A stretch of 64,000 bases of DNA, from NCBI GenBank assembly GCA_018402445.1, contig JAGYIT010000006.1:186001-250000 (forward strand). The letters are read 5' to 3'. Below the pieces are notes generated by a model. The model ran no database searches and was not told the DNA's origin. It worked only from the letters and a program-made list of their open reading frames with translations. Source of the stretch: Akkermansiaceae bacterium (lineage in GTDB: Bacteria > Verrucomicrobiota > Verrucomicrobiia > Verrucomicrobiales > Akkermansiaceae). Within the stretch, counting starts at the first letter, position 1. Each line of letters starts with the position of its first letter. This document shows positions 26,102 through 35,563 of the stretch, piece after piece. Position numbers and translations under genes: made by a program.

Positions 26102-27955
26102 ATGAGAATCCTCGTTGCCCTAAGCTGCCTTTTCGCACTCACCCAAGCCCACGCCGCCACCTTCCTCGTCGAGGCGGAGCAATTCGCCGACAAGGGCGGC
26201 TGGGGGATCGACACCCAGTTCATCGAGTCGATGGGGTCGCCCTATCTGATCGCCCATGGCCTCGGCAAACCCGTCGCCGACGCTACCACCAAGGCGAGCG
26301 TGCCCGAGGACGGCGATTACCGGGTGTGGGTGCGGACCATCGACTGGACGAAGCGCCTCGACCGGCCCGCCAGCGCGGGGCTTTTCAAGGTGACGGTGAA
26401 CGGCGAGCCGCTGGAAACCGAACTCGGCGGCGGCGATCCTGAGTGGACATGGCAGCTTGCGGGAAATGTCGCGTTGAAGGCAGGGGAAATGACCTTGGGT
26501 CTGCGCGACCTGACAGGTTTCAACGGCCGTGCGGACGCGATCCTTTTTAGCAGCCGCCCGGATTTCACCCCGCCGCCGGACGCGACCTTCGAGGAGCGCA
26601 CCGCGTGGGGGATTCCCGGCGTGCCGGCCACGCAGGTGGACGCCGGTGAATTCGATCTCGTCGTCGTCGGCGGCGGTTACGGCGGGCTCGGCGCGGCGAT
26701 TTCCGCGGCGCGGATGGGCGCGAAGGTGGCCCTGATCCAGAACCGCAAGCTGCTCGGCGGCAACGGTTCCTCCGAGATCCGCGTGTGGGCGAAAGGGAAT
26801 TACCCCGAGAGCGAGTATCCGCTCCACGAGATCATCCAAGAGTTCGAGGACAAAGCCGAGGCCTCGCCCGCGCCTGCCGAGGAGTTCGTGGATGACAAGA
26901 AGGACAAGGCCGTCGCCGCCGAGAAAAACATCACGCTTTTCCTCGGTCACCACGCCTACGGGGTAGTGATGGAGGAAGGGAAAATCGCCGCTGTGCGCGC
27001 GGTGGACATCGAGGCCGGGAAGCTGATCCGCGTGAAGGGACGTTTCTTCGCCGACTGCACGGGGCACGGTTTCATCGGGCTGTGGGCGGGCGCGGATACG
27101 AAATCCACCGAGAAAGGCCGCATGGGCATGAGCAACATGTGGCTGTGGGAAAACCGGGACCAACCCGTCGCTTTTCCCGAGAAACCATGGATGCACAAGT
27201 TCGGCACAGATCAATTTCCCTACCCGAAACTCCGCGGCTCCTACGGTCACGCCGAATGGTTCTGGGAAAGCGGTTACGACAACCATCCGATCAAGGAACT
27301 CGAGAACACCCGCGACCTGAACCTGCTCACCGCCTTCAGCGCGTGGAACTCAATGAAGAACCACGGAGCCCACAAGGAACGCGATCCGAAAGGCCACGCG
27401 AACGCGGAGTTGACATGGCTGGCCTACGTCGGCGGCACCCGCGAGACCCTCCAGATCCTCGGCGACGTGATCCTCACCGGTGACGACGTGCGCGGGAACC
27501 GGAAGTTCGACGACGCAACGTTCAGGGCGACCTGGTCGATCGACCTGCACTATCCGCTTGAGAAATACGTGGACACGATCCCCGGCAAACCTTTCATCGC
27601 CCGCGCCGTGCATGACCGCTCGTTCGATCAGAAGTCCGGCTACGCGGTGTCCTACCGCACGCTATACTCCCGCAACATCCCGAACCTGTTCATGGCCGGG
27701 CGCAACATCAGCGTGGAGCGGGAGGCTCTGGGCACGATCCGCGTGATGAAAACGATCGGCATGATGGGCGTCACGGTCGGCCGCGCCGCCGCGCTGGCCA
27801 CGGTGCGCGAAGGCACGCCGAGGGATGTTTACGCGAAGCACCTCGATGAGGTGAAAACGCTGTGGAGGCTTCCCGGCAACAAGCGCTTCGAAAGCCTCGG
27901 CGAGCTGAAAGGATTCCTCGATGCCCAGACCGGAAGCGCCAAGCCCGAAAACTGA
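26102..27955 (+). CDS. Secreted FAD-dependent oxidoreductase
   Basis: A 617-aa flavoprotein. The signal peptide is MRILVALSCLFALTQAHA. Residues 20-160 form a beta-rich carbohydrate-binding-like domain (TFLVEAEQFADKGGWGIDTQ, DYRVWVRTIDWTKR). The FAD domain starts near 180: DLVVVGGGYGGLGAAISAAR is the dinucleotide fold and LLGGNGSSEIRVWAKGN follows. FADCTGHGFIGLWAGAD and LFMAGRNISVEREALGTIRV complete the FAD site. It is the first gene of an operon with a NosR-like flavinylated membrane protein (35-bp overlap) and ApbE, so it may exchange electrons with that membrane partner. The substrate is unknown. Confidence 0.82.
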   Translation: MRILVALSCLFALTQAHAATFLVEAEQFADKGGWGIDTQFIESMGSPYLIAHGLGKPVADATTKASVPEDGDYRVWVRTIDWTKRLDRPASAGLFKVTVNGEPLETELGGGDPEWTWQLAGNVALKAGEMTLGLRDLTGFNGRADAILFSSRPDFTPPPDATFEERTAWGIPGVPATQVDAGEFDLVVVGGGYGGLGAAISAARMGAKVALIQNRKLLGGNGSSEIRVWAKGNYPESEYPLHEIIQEFEDKAEASPAPAEEFVDDKKDKAVAAEKNITLFLGHHAYGVVMEEGKIAAVRAVDIEAGKLIRVKGRFFADCTGHGFIGLWAGADTKSTEKGRMGMSNMWLWENRDQPVAFPEKPWMHKFGTDQFPYPKLRGSYGHAEWFWESGYDNHPIKELENTRDLNLLTAFSAWNSMKNHGAHKERDPKGHANAELTWLAYVGGTRETLQILGDVILTGDDVRGNRKFDDATFRATWSIDLHYPLEKYVDTIPGKPFIARAVHDRSFDQKSGYAVSYRTLYSRNIPNLFMAGRNISVEREALGTIRVMKTIGMMGVTVGRAAALATVREGTPRDVYAKHLDEVKTLWRLPGNKRFESLGELKGFLDAQTGSAKPEN

Positions 27956-29591
27956 CCGCAAGCGCCGCCTGAAGCGGTGGACCCTCGGCTCCTACCGGCT
28001 CGGCGTCATCCTCGCGGCGCTCGCCTGTCTGCGGGCGCTGCCGCGCGATGAGGTGTCGCTCGATCCGGCGGTGGTTCTGGAGATGTCGCGGGAGGCGATC
28101 CCTGGCGCGGTTTCAGCAGGTGATCCTGCCGATGGACTGTTCCCGCTGCTTGACGGCGATTCCCAAACGGTCGGCTGGGCGACCTCGACCTATCCCCAGG
28201 CCGCGAAGATCCAGGGTTATTCGGGTTCCTCGGAGCTGCTGATGGTCTTCGGTGCGGATCGCAAGGTGAAGGCCGTCCGTTTCCTCGCCAGCGCGGACAC
28301 CGACGGCCATGTGAAAAAAGTGCGCGATGATGAACCGTTCTGGCGGCAGTGGGACGGCAAGGCGGAGGCGGAGTTGGGTGCTCCCGGTTCTCCGATTGTC
28401 GTTTCCGGGGCCACCCTGACCAGCGAGGCGATGGCGCGGGGGGTGGCGGCGCGCTTCGGGGCGGAGGGGATGGACGAGTGGTTTCCCGATGCGCTGAAGC
28501 TGGCGGATGTCGCGAAACAATTTCCCGGGGCGGATCGGATTTCCGAAAGCGATGTCAGCGGGATCCATCAGGTTTGGGAAAAGGAGGAGCTGTTAGGCAC
28601 GGTGCTCCGTAGCAGCCGGATGGGGATTTCCGCGCGCGGTTACAACGGCACCTCGGATGTGATCGTCTGCCTCTCGCCGGATGGGGAAAAGGTTTTGGGA
28701 ATCGGTTTTCTCGGCAGCCGCGACAACGAACCCTACGTGAGCGACGTGCGCGATGAGGTGAAATTTGCGGACGGCTTCGCGGGGAAAAGCGTGGCGACGG
28801 TTCTGGCGGAGGACACGAGGGCGTCGCCTTCGCTTTTCACCAGCGGTGCCAGCTACACGAACCATGCGGTCGTGGAGAGCGTGCGGGAAATGCTGCGCCG
28901 CCACCTCGCGGAGGAGGAGGGAACAGGCTTTCCGTGGAAAGCTTCGCTCGCCTTCGCGTGGATCGGGATTGGGGTTTTCGTGGGTGTCAACAAGGTCGGT
29001 AACAAGTCGGCGGTGCGTCTCGGTTACGCGGCGATATCGGTGGCGGCGGGACTCACGCTCGGCTGGATGGTGAGCCAGGATCAGTTGGTGGGTTGGGGGA
29101 TGAACGGCTTCGGATGGCGCGGCATCCTGCCCTTGCTCGCGCTCACCGCCGCCGCGCTGGTAATTCCGGCTTTCACGGGAAAGAACGTTTATTGCAACCG
29201 GATCTGCCCGCACGGCGCGGCGCAAACGCTCGCCGGGCGGTCTGGTGAAAAACGCTTCCACCTGCCGCCGAAGCTCCACGCCGCGCTCACCCGTTTGCCA
29301 TGGCTCACGCTGCTCGCGATCTGGGCACTCGCCTTTCTCGCCAGCGGCATCCCTTTCGCTTACTTCGAGCCGTTCGAGACGTGGAGCAGCGGCTTCGTCG
29401 CCTTCATTCCCGCCGCGATCCTCACCGTCGGCCTCGTCGCCGCGTTTTTCCTGCCGCAGGCGTATTGCCACTACGGCTGCCCGACGGGTGCCTTGCTGAA
29501 ATTCCTGACCGCGTCGCCGACGGCATGGACACGCCGCGACACCATCGCCGCCCTCCTCATCGTCGCCGCCCTGTCACGCGTGCTGTTATGA
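27921..29591 (+). CDS. NosR-like membrane protein with two FMN-binding domains and polyferredoxin-type Fe-S motifs
   Basis: A 556-aa protein with an N-terminal anchor (LGVILAALACLRAL). Two FMN-binding domains lie near residues 90-180 and 220-330. The flavinylation motifs SGATLTS and SGASYTN are where ApbE would attach FMN through a threonine or serine. About five membrane helices follow, with cysteine motifs NVYCNRICPHGAAQ and YCHYGCPTGALLK, each a CxxxCP pattern, as in NosR/NapH-type membrane proteins. It probably moves electrons across the membrane to extracytoplasmic flavins. It overlaps the FAD oxidoreductase by 35 bp and apbE by 4 bp. No nos genes are nearby, so the NosR label is structural only. 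Confidence 0.78.
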   Translation: MPRPEAPSPKTDRKRRLKRWTLGSYRLGVILAALACLRALPRDEVSLDPAVVLEMSREAIPGAVSAGDPADGLFPLLDGDSQTVGWATSTYPQAAKIQGYSGSSELLMVFGADRKVKAVRFLASADTDGHVKKVRDDEPFWRQWDGKAEAELGAPGSPIVVSGATLTSEAMARGVAARFGAEGMDEWFPDALKLADVAKQFPGADRISESDVSGIHQVWEKEELLGTVLRSSRMGISARGYNGTSDVIVCLSPDGEKVLGIGFLGSRDNEPYVSDVRDEVKFADGFAGKSVATVLAEDTRASPSLFTSGASYTNHAVVESVREMLRRHLAEEEGTGFPWKASLAFAWIGIGVFVGVNKVGNKSAVRLGYAAISVAAGLTLGWMVSQDQLVGWGMNGFGWRGILPLLALTAAALVIPAFTGKNVYCNRICPHGAAQTLAGRSGEKRFHLPPKLHAALTRLPWLTLLAIWALAFLASGIPFAYFEPFETWSSGFVAFIPAAILTVGLVAAFFLPQAYCHYGCPTGALLKFLTASPTAWTRRDTIAALLIVAALSRVLL

Positions 29592-30374
29592 AAGCGCTCT
29601 TCCTGCTTATCCGCGTTTCTGTTCGTTTCCTGCAAGTCGGCGGACGAAATGAAAATCCTCACCGGCGAGTCCATGGGCACCACCTGGAAACTCGCATGGC
29701 GCGGTGCATCCGCCCCCGGCATGGAAAAGGAAATCACCCAGACCCTCGCGAAATGGGAAAACGTGATGAGCCAGTGGCAGCCGGACTCCGATCTTTCCCG
29801 TTTCAACCGGGGTCAACCCGCCACGCCGGAGTTGCAACGTGTCATCGACCTCGCCGACGAAATCCGGCAAGCGAGCGACGGAGCCTTCGACCACCGCCTG
29901 CTCAAGGAAACGGGTGAGGCCGGTTTCGGCCCCGGCGGGAACGGCATTGACCTCTCCGCGATCGGTAAAGGCTTCGCGGTGGACCGGGCCGGGGAGTCGC
30001 TCAGAAAAATGGGCGTTACCGATTTCGTCTTCGAGCTGGGCGGGGAAATCCTCGCAGGCGACGGCGAATGGAAGGTGGCCATCGAGAAACCCGATCCCAC
30101 GACCCAAGAAACCGCGATGACCGTTCTATTGAAAAACCGCGCCCTCGCCACCAGTGGCAACTACCGCCTGTTCCAGCCCGCGGACGGTGGCCTCGCCAGC
30201 CACATCATCGACCCGCGCACCCACCAGCCCATCATCCGCCCACCCTCCTCCGTCAGCGTCCTCGCCAAGGACTGCGCCATCGCCGATGCCTGGGCCACCG
30301 CCCTTTTCGTGCTGGGTCGCGATTTCCCCACACCCGATGGTCTCGAAGTGATCTGGAACGAGGTGGAAAGATAA
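29588..30374 (+). CDS. apbE: FAD:protein FMN transferase, lipoprotein (frameshift in signal peptide)
   Basis: Attaches FMN covalently to threonine or serine of flavinylated proteins, here probably the NosR-like neighbour. The visible ATG ORF (29649) lacks an export signal. Starting at the ATG that overlaps the previous stop (ATGA at 29588) gives MKALFLL; removing one base near 29609 continues SAFLFVSCKSADEMKILTG, a good lipoprotein signal with lipobox FVSC. The core has GESMGTTWKL, GIDLSAIGKGFAVDRAG and ASHIIDPRTHQP, the usual ApbE motifs. The single-base shift may be an error. Otherwise translation would begin inside and the protein would be cytoplasmic, away from its target. Confidence 0.88.
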
Positions 30375-30435
30375 ATCCGACCTCGCTTTGTTGAACGGCG
30401 ATCAGAGATCGCCGCCACGTCTCGACATACCCACC

Positions 30436-33285
30436 ATGGGAATGGCAGATTGGGGCATGGACGGTGAATTCGCTGGAAAGACTATGGCAAACTTCCGCGT
30501 CGTCTTGCATGGGCGCAGTTCTACCGGGGAGAAAATCGCATTGTTCCGCTCGCTGTTCCGGGGACGCGAGGATGTGTATCCGCGCCGTTTCGAAAGCAAG
30601 AAGACCGGACGCTCCGGATATGCGCCGGCTTGTGGCAACGAGTGGGTGCGCGGCATCTGTGAGAAACCCCGGATCAAGTGCGGCGATTGCCCTCACCGCG
30701 CTTTCCTCCATGTGACCGATGAAGTCGTCCGCTGCCATCTATCGGGAAAAGACAAGGCCGGGCAGGAATTCATCGCCGGAGTCTATCCCATGCTCGCGGA
30801 CGAAACCTGCCATTTTCTCGCCATGGATTTCGACAAGGAAACATGGCGGGATGATGTGCTCGCCGTCATGGCAACGTGCCGCGATCTCGATATCCCCGCC
30901 GCGCTCGAACGCTCTCGCTCCGGCAATGGCGGGCATATCTGGATGTTTTTCGCGGATGCCGTTCCTGCCACGCTCGCACGAAAAATCGGCTCCTTTGTCC
31001 TAACAGAAACCATGGAACGGCGACCCGAACTCGGCCTCGCTTCCTATGATCGTCTGTTTCCCAACCAAGACACCCTGCCCAAGGGCGGCTTCGGGAACCT
31101 GATCGCTCTGCCGATGCAGAAAGTCCCGCGGGAAAAAGGCAACAGCGTGTTCGTGGATGAAACCCTGTCGGACTATCCGGATCAATGGGCGTTCCTTTCC
31201 TCGATCCGGCGGTTGTCCCGTGACCGCATCGAATCCATCACCCAGGATGCGGAAAACCGTGGCCGAGTGGTCGGCGTGCGCTTCGCCCTAACAACTGATG
31301 ACGAACCAGAGCCATGGAACACCCTCCCCTCGCGGCGTCATCGTGAACCGCCGATCTCCGATCCCTTGCCAAAGGAGATTGAGGTGGTGCTCGGTGATGG
31401 GGTTTACCTGAGAAAAGCAGACCTCCCGCCCGCTTTGCGGAACCGCCTGCTGCGCCTCGCCGCCTTCCAGAACCCGGAGTTCTACCGCGCCCAAGCTATG
31501 CGGCTGTCCACCTACGAGAAACCTCGTATCATCGCCTGCGGGGAGGATCTTCCCGCCCACATCGGCCTGCCACGCGGTTGCCTAGGGGAAATTCTAACAC
31601 TTTTCTCGGATCTGAAAATCAAGCCGCTGATCCGCGACGAGCGGGTGACGGGAACACCGCTCGAATTCCATTTCACCGGCACACTCCGTCCCGAACAGGA
31701 AACCGCTGCCGACGCGATGCTCGCTCACGATACCGGCATCCTGTCCGCCACCACCGCCTTCGGAAAAACCGTTCTCGCCGCTCACCTCATCGCCGCCCGC
31801 GGAGTGAATACCTTGATCCTCGTCCACCGCCAACAACTGCTGGAACAATGGATTGAGCGCCTCGCCTCTTTCCTCGGCCTGCCCGCCAAGTCCATCGGTC
31901 GCCTCGGCGGCGGGCACAAGAAACTCACCGGAAAAATCGACGTCGCTCTCATCCAAAGCCTCGTCCGCAAAGGGGTCGTCGATGACCGAGTGGCCGATTA
32001 CGGGCATCTCGTGATTGACGAATGCCACCATATGTCAGCGCAAAGTTTCGAGTGGGTTGCGCGCCGCGCCAAGGCGCGCTTTGTTTTGGGACTTTCCGCC
32101 ACGGTGACGCGCAAGGACGGGCACCATCCGATCATCTTCATGCAGTGCGGCCCCGTCCGTCACCGCGTGGATGCGAAACAACAGGCGGATGCCCGCCCGT
32201 TTTCCCATCATGTCATCGTCCGGCCAACCGGCCTGCGCTCCATGGCAGAACCCGATCCCGACCGTCGGCTTGAATACCAGAATCTCTGCGCGGAGATCAT
32301 GCGCTCCGAGCCACGCAACCAGATGATCCGCGACGACGTGGCCGCCGCCTTGCGCGAAGGCCGATCGCCTCTTGTTCTAACAGAACGCACCGAGCATCTC
32401 GCGGTTCTCGCCGAATTGATCCGCCCCCACGCCCCGCATCTGATCATCCTCCAAGGCGGCATGGGACGGAAATCCCTGCGTGAGGCGATCGCGCAACTCG
32501 CCGCCGTTCCCGAAAGCGAATCCCGCGTCGTCATCGCCACCGGCAAATTCGTCGGCGAGGGCTTCGATGACTCCCGTCTCGACACCCTCTTTCTCACCAT
32601 GCCCGTTTCATGGCGCGGCATCATCGCCCAATACGCCGGCCGCCTCCACCGCCTCCACGACGGCAAGCGTGAGGTCAGGGTTCACGACTACGCCGATCTC
32701 GATATCCCGATGCTCTCCCGGATGTTCGACAAACGCTGCGCGGGCTACGAGGCCGTCGGCTACACCATCCTGTTACCAGCCAGCGCCCTGCCCGGCTGGC
32801 CCGCGGAAGTCCCGCTTCCCATCGATCCGGAATGGAAAAAGGACTATGCCGCCAGTGTCCGCCGCCTGATTCGCGATGGAGTGGACGCTCCCCTCGGCAA
32901 TCTGTTCATCACCGCCGCCCGCCCTAACAGCGACCACGAGCGTGCCCGCAGCGCCTCCGAAGCTTTCCTTTTCCACCGCCTAGAATCGCTGCCGGAAACC
33001 GCCGGCCTGTTCCGCCTGAATGCCAAGCTGCCCATTCCCTTCGATGGCTGGAGCGAGATGGAGATCGACCTGTTTTGCGCCGGTCACAAGCTCGCCATCG
33101 AAATCGACGGTCCCCAACATCTATCCGATCCCGCCGCCTACCGCCGCGACCGGCGCAAGGACGCATTGCTCCAGGAAAACGGCTGCCACGTCCTGCGTTT
33201 CCTCGCCGAAGACCTCGGGAAACACCTCGACGCCACGCTCGACGCCATCCTCCGCGCCATCACCCACCTTGAGCGGAAGCGTTGA
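30436..33285 (+). CDS. TOTE-type conflict-system protein: AEP primase, SF2 helicase and nuclease domains
   Basis: A large multidomain protein (about 950 aa). The N-terminal third is an archaeo-eukaryotic primase-like domain: SGYAPACGNEWVRGIC and CGDCPHRAF may bind zinc, CHFLAMDFDKE holds the DxD pair, and ALERSRSGNGGHIWMFF the s-x-H motif. An SF2 helicase follows: TTAFGKTVLAA (Walker A), LVIDECHHMSA (DEAH-like), LGLSATVTRKDG, then YAGRLHRLH. The C-terminus (SEMEIDLFCAGHKLAIEIDG, then PQHLSD and RDRRKDALLQENG) resembles a DUF559/PD-(D/E)XK nuclease. The combination fits TOTE conflict systems, thought to act in defence. mazEF and an ATPase follow. The start is uncertain: TTG 30388, ATG 30436 or ATG 30484. 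Confidence 0.83.
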   Translation: MGMADWGMDGEFAGKTMANFRVVLHGRSSTGEKIALFRSLFRGREDVYPRRFESKKTGRSGYAPACGNEWVRGICEKPRIKCGDCPHRAFLHVTDEVVRCHLSGKDKAGQEFIAGVYPMLADETCHFLAMDFDKETWRDDVLAVMATCRDLDIPAALERSRSGNGGHIWMFFADAVPATLARKIGSFVLTETMERRPELGLASYDRLFPNQDTLPKGGFGNLIALPMQKVPREKGNSVFVDETLSDYPDQWAFLSSIRRLSRDRIESITQDAENRGRVVGVRFALTTDDEPEPWNTLPSRRHREPPISDPLPKEIEVVLGDGVYLRKADLPPALRNRLLRLAAFQNPEFYRAQAMRLSTYEKPRIIACGEDLPAHIGLPRGCLGEILTLFSDLKIKPLIRDERVTGTPLEFHFTGTLRPEQETAADAMLAHDTGILSATTAFGKTVLAAHLIAARGVNTLILVHRQQLLEQWIERLASFLGLPAKSIGRLGGGHKKLTGKIDVALIQSLVRKGVVDDRVADYGHLVIDECHHMSAQSFEWVARRAKARFVLGLSATVTRKDGHHPIIFMQCGPVRHRVDAKQQADARPFSHHVIVRPTGLRSMAEPDPDRRLEYQNLCAEIMRSEPRNQMIRDDVAAALREGRSPLVLTERTEHLAVLAELIRPHAPHLIILQGGMGRKSLREAIAQLAAVPESESRVVIATGKFVGEGFDDSRLDTLFLTMPVSWRGIIAQYAGRLHRLHDGKREVRVHDYADLDIPMLSRMFDKRCAGYEAVGYTILLPASALPGWPAEVPLPIDPEWKKDYAASVRRLIRDGVDAPLGNLFITAARPNSDHERARSASEAFLFHRLESLPETAGLFRLNAKLPIPFDGWSEMEIDLFCAGHKLAIEIDGPQHLSDPAAYRRDRRKDALLQENGCHVLRFLAEDLGKHLDATLDAILRAITHLERKR

Positions 33286-33345
33286 TTTTTCGCCACGTGA
33301 AACAAGCGCCTTGCCACCCGAATCCCGTGTAATTACTGTATCCCC

Positions 33346-33612
33346 ATGAATCAGGTTCAGAAACCGATCCGTATCGGTAATTCCAAGGGTGCGCGGATTC
33401 CCGCCCATCTCATTCGCTCCTACCATCTGGAGCGCGGATTTGTCATGAAACCTGTCCAGGACGGCATACTGATCGCTCCGGCGGATAGCTCGAAACTCAC
33501 CCTTGAGGAATCCTTCGCCGCGATGGCCTTGAATCGCTCCGATATGAAAATTACCCGCGAATGGGCGGAATCAGGACTCACCGATGGGCTCGAAGAAGAC
33601 TCCGGCTTCTAA
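33346..33612 (+). CDS. mazE: MazE-type antitoxin (AbrB/SpoVT fold)
   Basis: An 88-aa DNA-binding antitoxin. KPIRIGNSKGARIPAHLIRS is the swapped-hairpin AbrB/MazE motif at residues 6-26. The acidic C-terminus (SGLTDGLEEDSGF) would wrap the toxin. It overlaps the mazF start by 29 bp in another frame, the usual arrangement. Located 60 bp after the TOTE-type gene. Autoregulation by the pair is typical of the family; no palindrome is evident in the short gap. Confidence 0.85.
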   Translation: MNQVQKPIRIGNSKGARIPAHLIRSYHLERGFVMKPVQDGILIAPADSSKLTLEESFAAMALNRSDMKITREWAESGLTDGLEEDSGF

Positions 33613-33945
33613 AGCCGCTCTTGCTGTCCGCCGCTACGAGATCCACCTCGTCAACCTGGATCCCACGGCGGGACGGAAAACGCAAAAACACGCCCCTGTG
33701 TGGTGATCAGCCCCGATCCCATGCACCGCACCGGCATGGCCGTTGTTTGCCCGCTGACCACAACGCTCCATCCGCTCTGGATCCATCGCCTCCAGATCAC
33801 CTGCGCTTCAAAACCCGCTGAAATCATGGTGGATCAGATTCGTGCCGTCAGCCTTGTGCGGTTCGTCAAAAAAATCGACGTCCTCACACCAACCGACGCC
33901 CAATCGTTGCGGGACACCATCTCCCTGCTTTACGCGACTCCTTGA
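33584..33945 (+). CDS. mazF: MazF/PemK-type endoribonuclease toxin (frameshifted)
   Basis: RNA-cleaving toxin partner of MazE. The first frame (ATG at 33584) gives MGSKKTPASKAALAVRRYEI, then HLVNLDPTAGRKTQK, and stops early. Adding one A to the run at 33684-33688 joins it to RPCVVISPDPMHRTGMAVVC, then PLTTTLHPLWIHRLQ and DQIRAVSLVRFVKKI, restoring a normal PemK/MazF of about 120 aa with the P-G/T and PCVVIS motifs. Not visible as one ORF in the track. A real inactivating mutation cannot be excluded: a dead toxin with a live antitoxin is a common decay path. Confidence 0.75.
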
Positions 33946-34018
33946 GGGTTGATTTCGCGGTGTTTTCCGACTTGCTCAACGGGTAAAAATAATTTACTCA
34001 TTGCCCTGAGTAAATCCA

Positions 34019-35208
34019 ATGAGGCGCACCCCACTCTACTCCCAGCTGCTTTCACGGCTTCGCGAACCGCGTCGTTTCATCCAGGTTTTGGCGGGTCCCC
34101 GGCAGGTGGGAAAAACCACGCTGACCCGGCAAGTCATGGAAGCCTCGGGGCTTCCCGTCCACTACGCCTCCGCGGACGAACCCACCCTCCGCGACCAAGC
34201 ATGGCTTGAGCAGCAATGGGATCTCGCCCGCATCAAAGCCCGCAACCACCCGGAGGGCGCTCTGCTGGTGATCGATGAGATCCAGAAAGCCGCCCGCTGG
34301 CCGGAGGTCGTGAAACTGCTTTGGGATGCCGACACCCATGACTACACGCCACTGAAGGTCGTGCTGCTCGGCTCCTCGCCCCTCCTCATCCAATCCGGCC
34401 TCACCGAGAGCCTGGCGGGACGTTTCGAAACCATTCCCGTTCCTCACTGGTCCTTCGCCGAGATGCAGGAGGCCTTCGGTTGGGATCTGGAAAAATACCT
34501 GCTCTTCGGTGCCTATCCCGGTGCCGCTCCCTGGCGGACGATCCCGACCGCTGGCGGCAATACATCAACGACTCGCTGATCGAAACCACCCTTTCGCGGG
34601 ACATCCTGCTGCTCACCCGGGTGGACAAGCCGGCCCTGCTCCGGCGCATGTTCCAGCTCGCCTGCGCCTATTCCGGCCAGATCCTCGCCTATCAGAAAAT
34701 GCTCGGCCAGCTCGTGGATGCCGGCAACACCGTCACCCTTGCCCATTACCTCCAGCTCCTCGAAGGCGCGGGCATGGTCGCCGGGTTGCACAAATTTTCC
34801 GGAAACCAGATCCGCCAACGCGCCTCCAGTCCCAAGCTCCAGGTTCTCAACACCGCCCTCATGACCGCCCAGTCAGGCCGCAGTCCCGATGCGTGGCGCA
34901 CGGACGGCGATGCTTGGGGACGCCTCATCGAATCCGCCGTCGGCGCTCACCTCGTCAACACCGCCATCGGCACCGGAATCTCCGTGACCTACTGGCGCGA
35001 GCAAAACAAGGAAGTCGATTTCGTGCTCCAACGCGGCGACTCGCTCGTCGCCATCGAAGTCAAAAGCGGCGGCCGCAAACAAACCCTTCCCGGTATCGCT
35101 GCTTTCGACAAGGCCCACCAGCCCACCTCCAAGCTCCTCGTCGGCGGCCAAGGCATCCCCATCTCCGAATTCCTCCAGGCACCCGCCTCTCATTGGATAG
35201 GGCAGTGA
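34019..35208 (+). CDS. DUF4143-type AAA ATPase (frameshifted)
   Basis: Belongs to the AAA_14/DUF4143 ATPases, P-loop proteins often found in accessory islands and of unsettled function. The first part has AGPRQVGKTTLTRQVMEASG (Walker A) and LLVIDEIQKAARWPE (Walker B). The track splits it at 34579 and 34480; one extra C in the run at 34529-34531 joins GAYPGAAP to LADDPDRWRQYINDSLIE. The C-terminal nuclease-like strand is KEVDFVLQRGDSLVAIEVKS. About 397 aa once restored. A second, intact member lies at 56.6-57.8 kb with distinct sequence. Context is the TOTE/MazEF island. Confidence 0.82.
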
Positions 35209-35563
35209 AATCACCCCCACTTCCGCCGTGTGCCATAACCGGAGCCGGGCTGCTTGACCCGAAGGACGCGGAAAGATAGGGGATATGGACTGTTCCACGA
35301 TTCCTGCCGCCACGACGAATACTCTGACCCCGGCCACGGCCCGCGCGGATTTCGTGTTCAATGCTCATTCCTGCCTTCTTGTCCGTGTTTATCCGCGTTC
35401 ATTTGCCGGAAAAATGGGAAGTTTCCAGTCCGACTATCTCCACTTCGCTCCGGTTGTGGTTCGAATTCTTCTCGTCCCTAGTGTAAGAACCCTGCCTTGA
35501 AAGTTGAATTTTGAGGGTTGAAGTTTCCGGGAGCAGCCCCTTGAATCCGCGCTCTCCCAACCC
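35209..35563. other. Gene-poor stretch before lysC with two phased repeats
   Basis: No credible gene. At 35371-35409 the minus strand reads AACGCGGATAAACACGGAC in 10-nt steps, related to the 15.3-kb repeat. At 35496-35530, 34 bp before lysC, CTTGAAA GTTGAAT TTTGAGG GTTGAAG TTTC is a 7-nt-phased leader closely similar to the one before leuC. No clear promoter or terminator could be picked out. Confidence 0.65.

Noticed and set aside
35457-35470. tRNA T-arm-like GGTTCGAATTC
   Set aside because: No acceptor stem, D-arm or anticodon arm can be folded around it.
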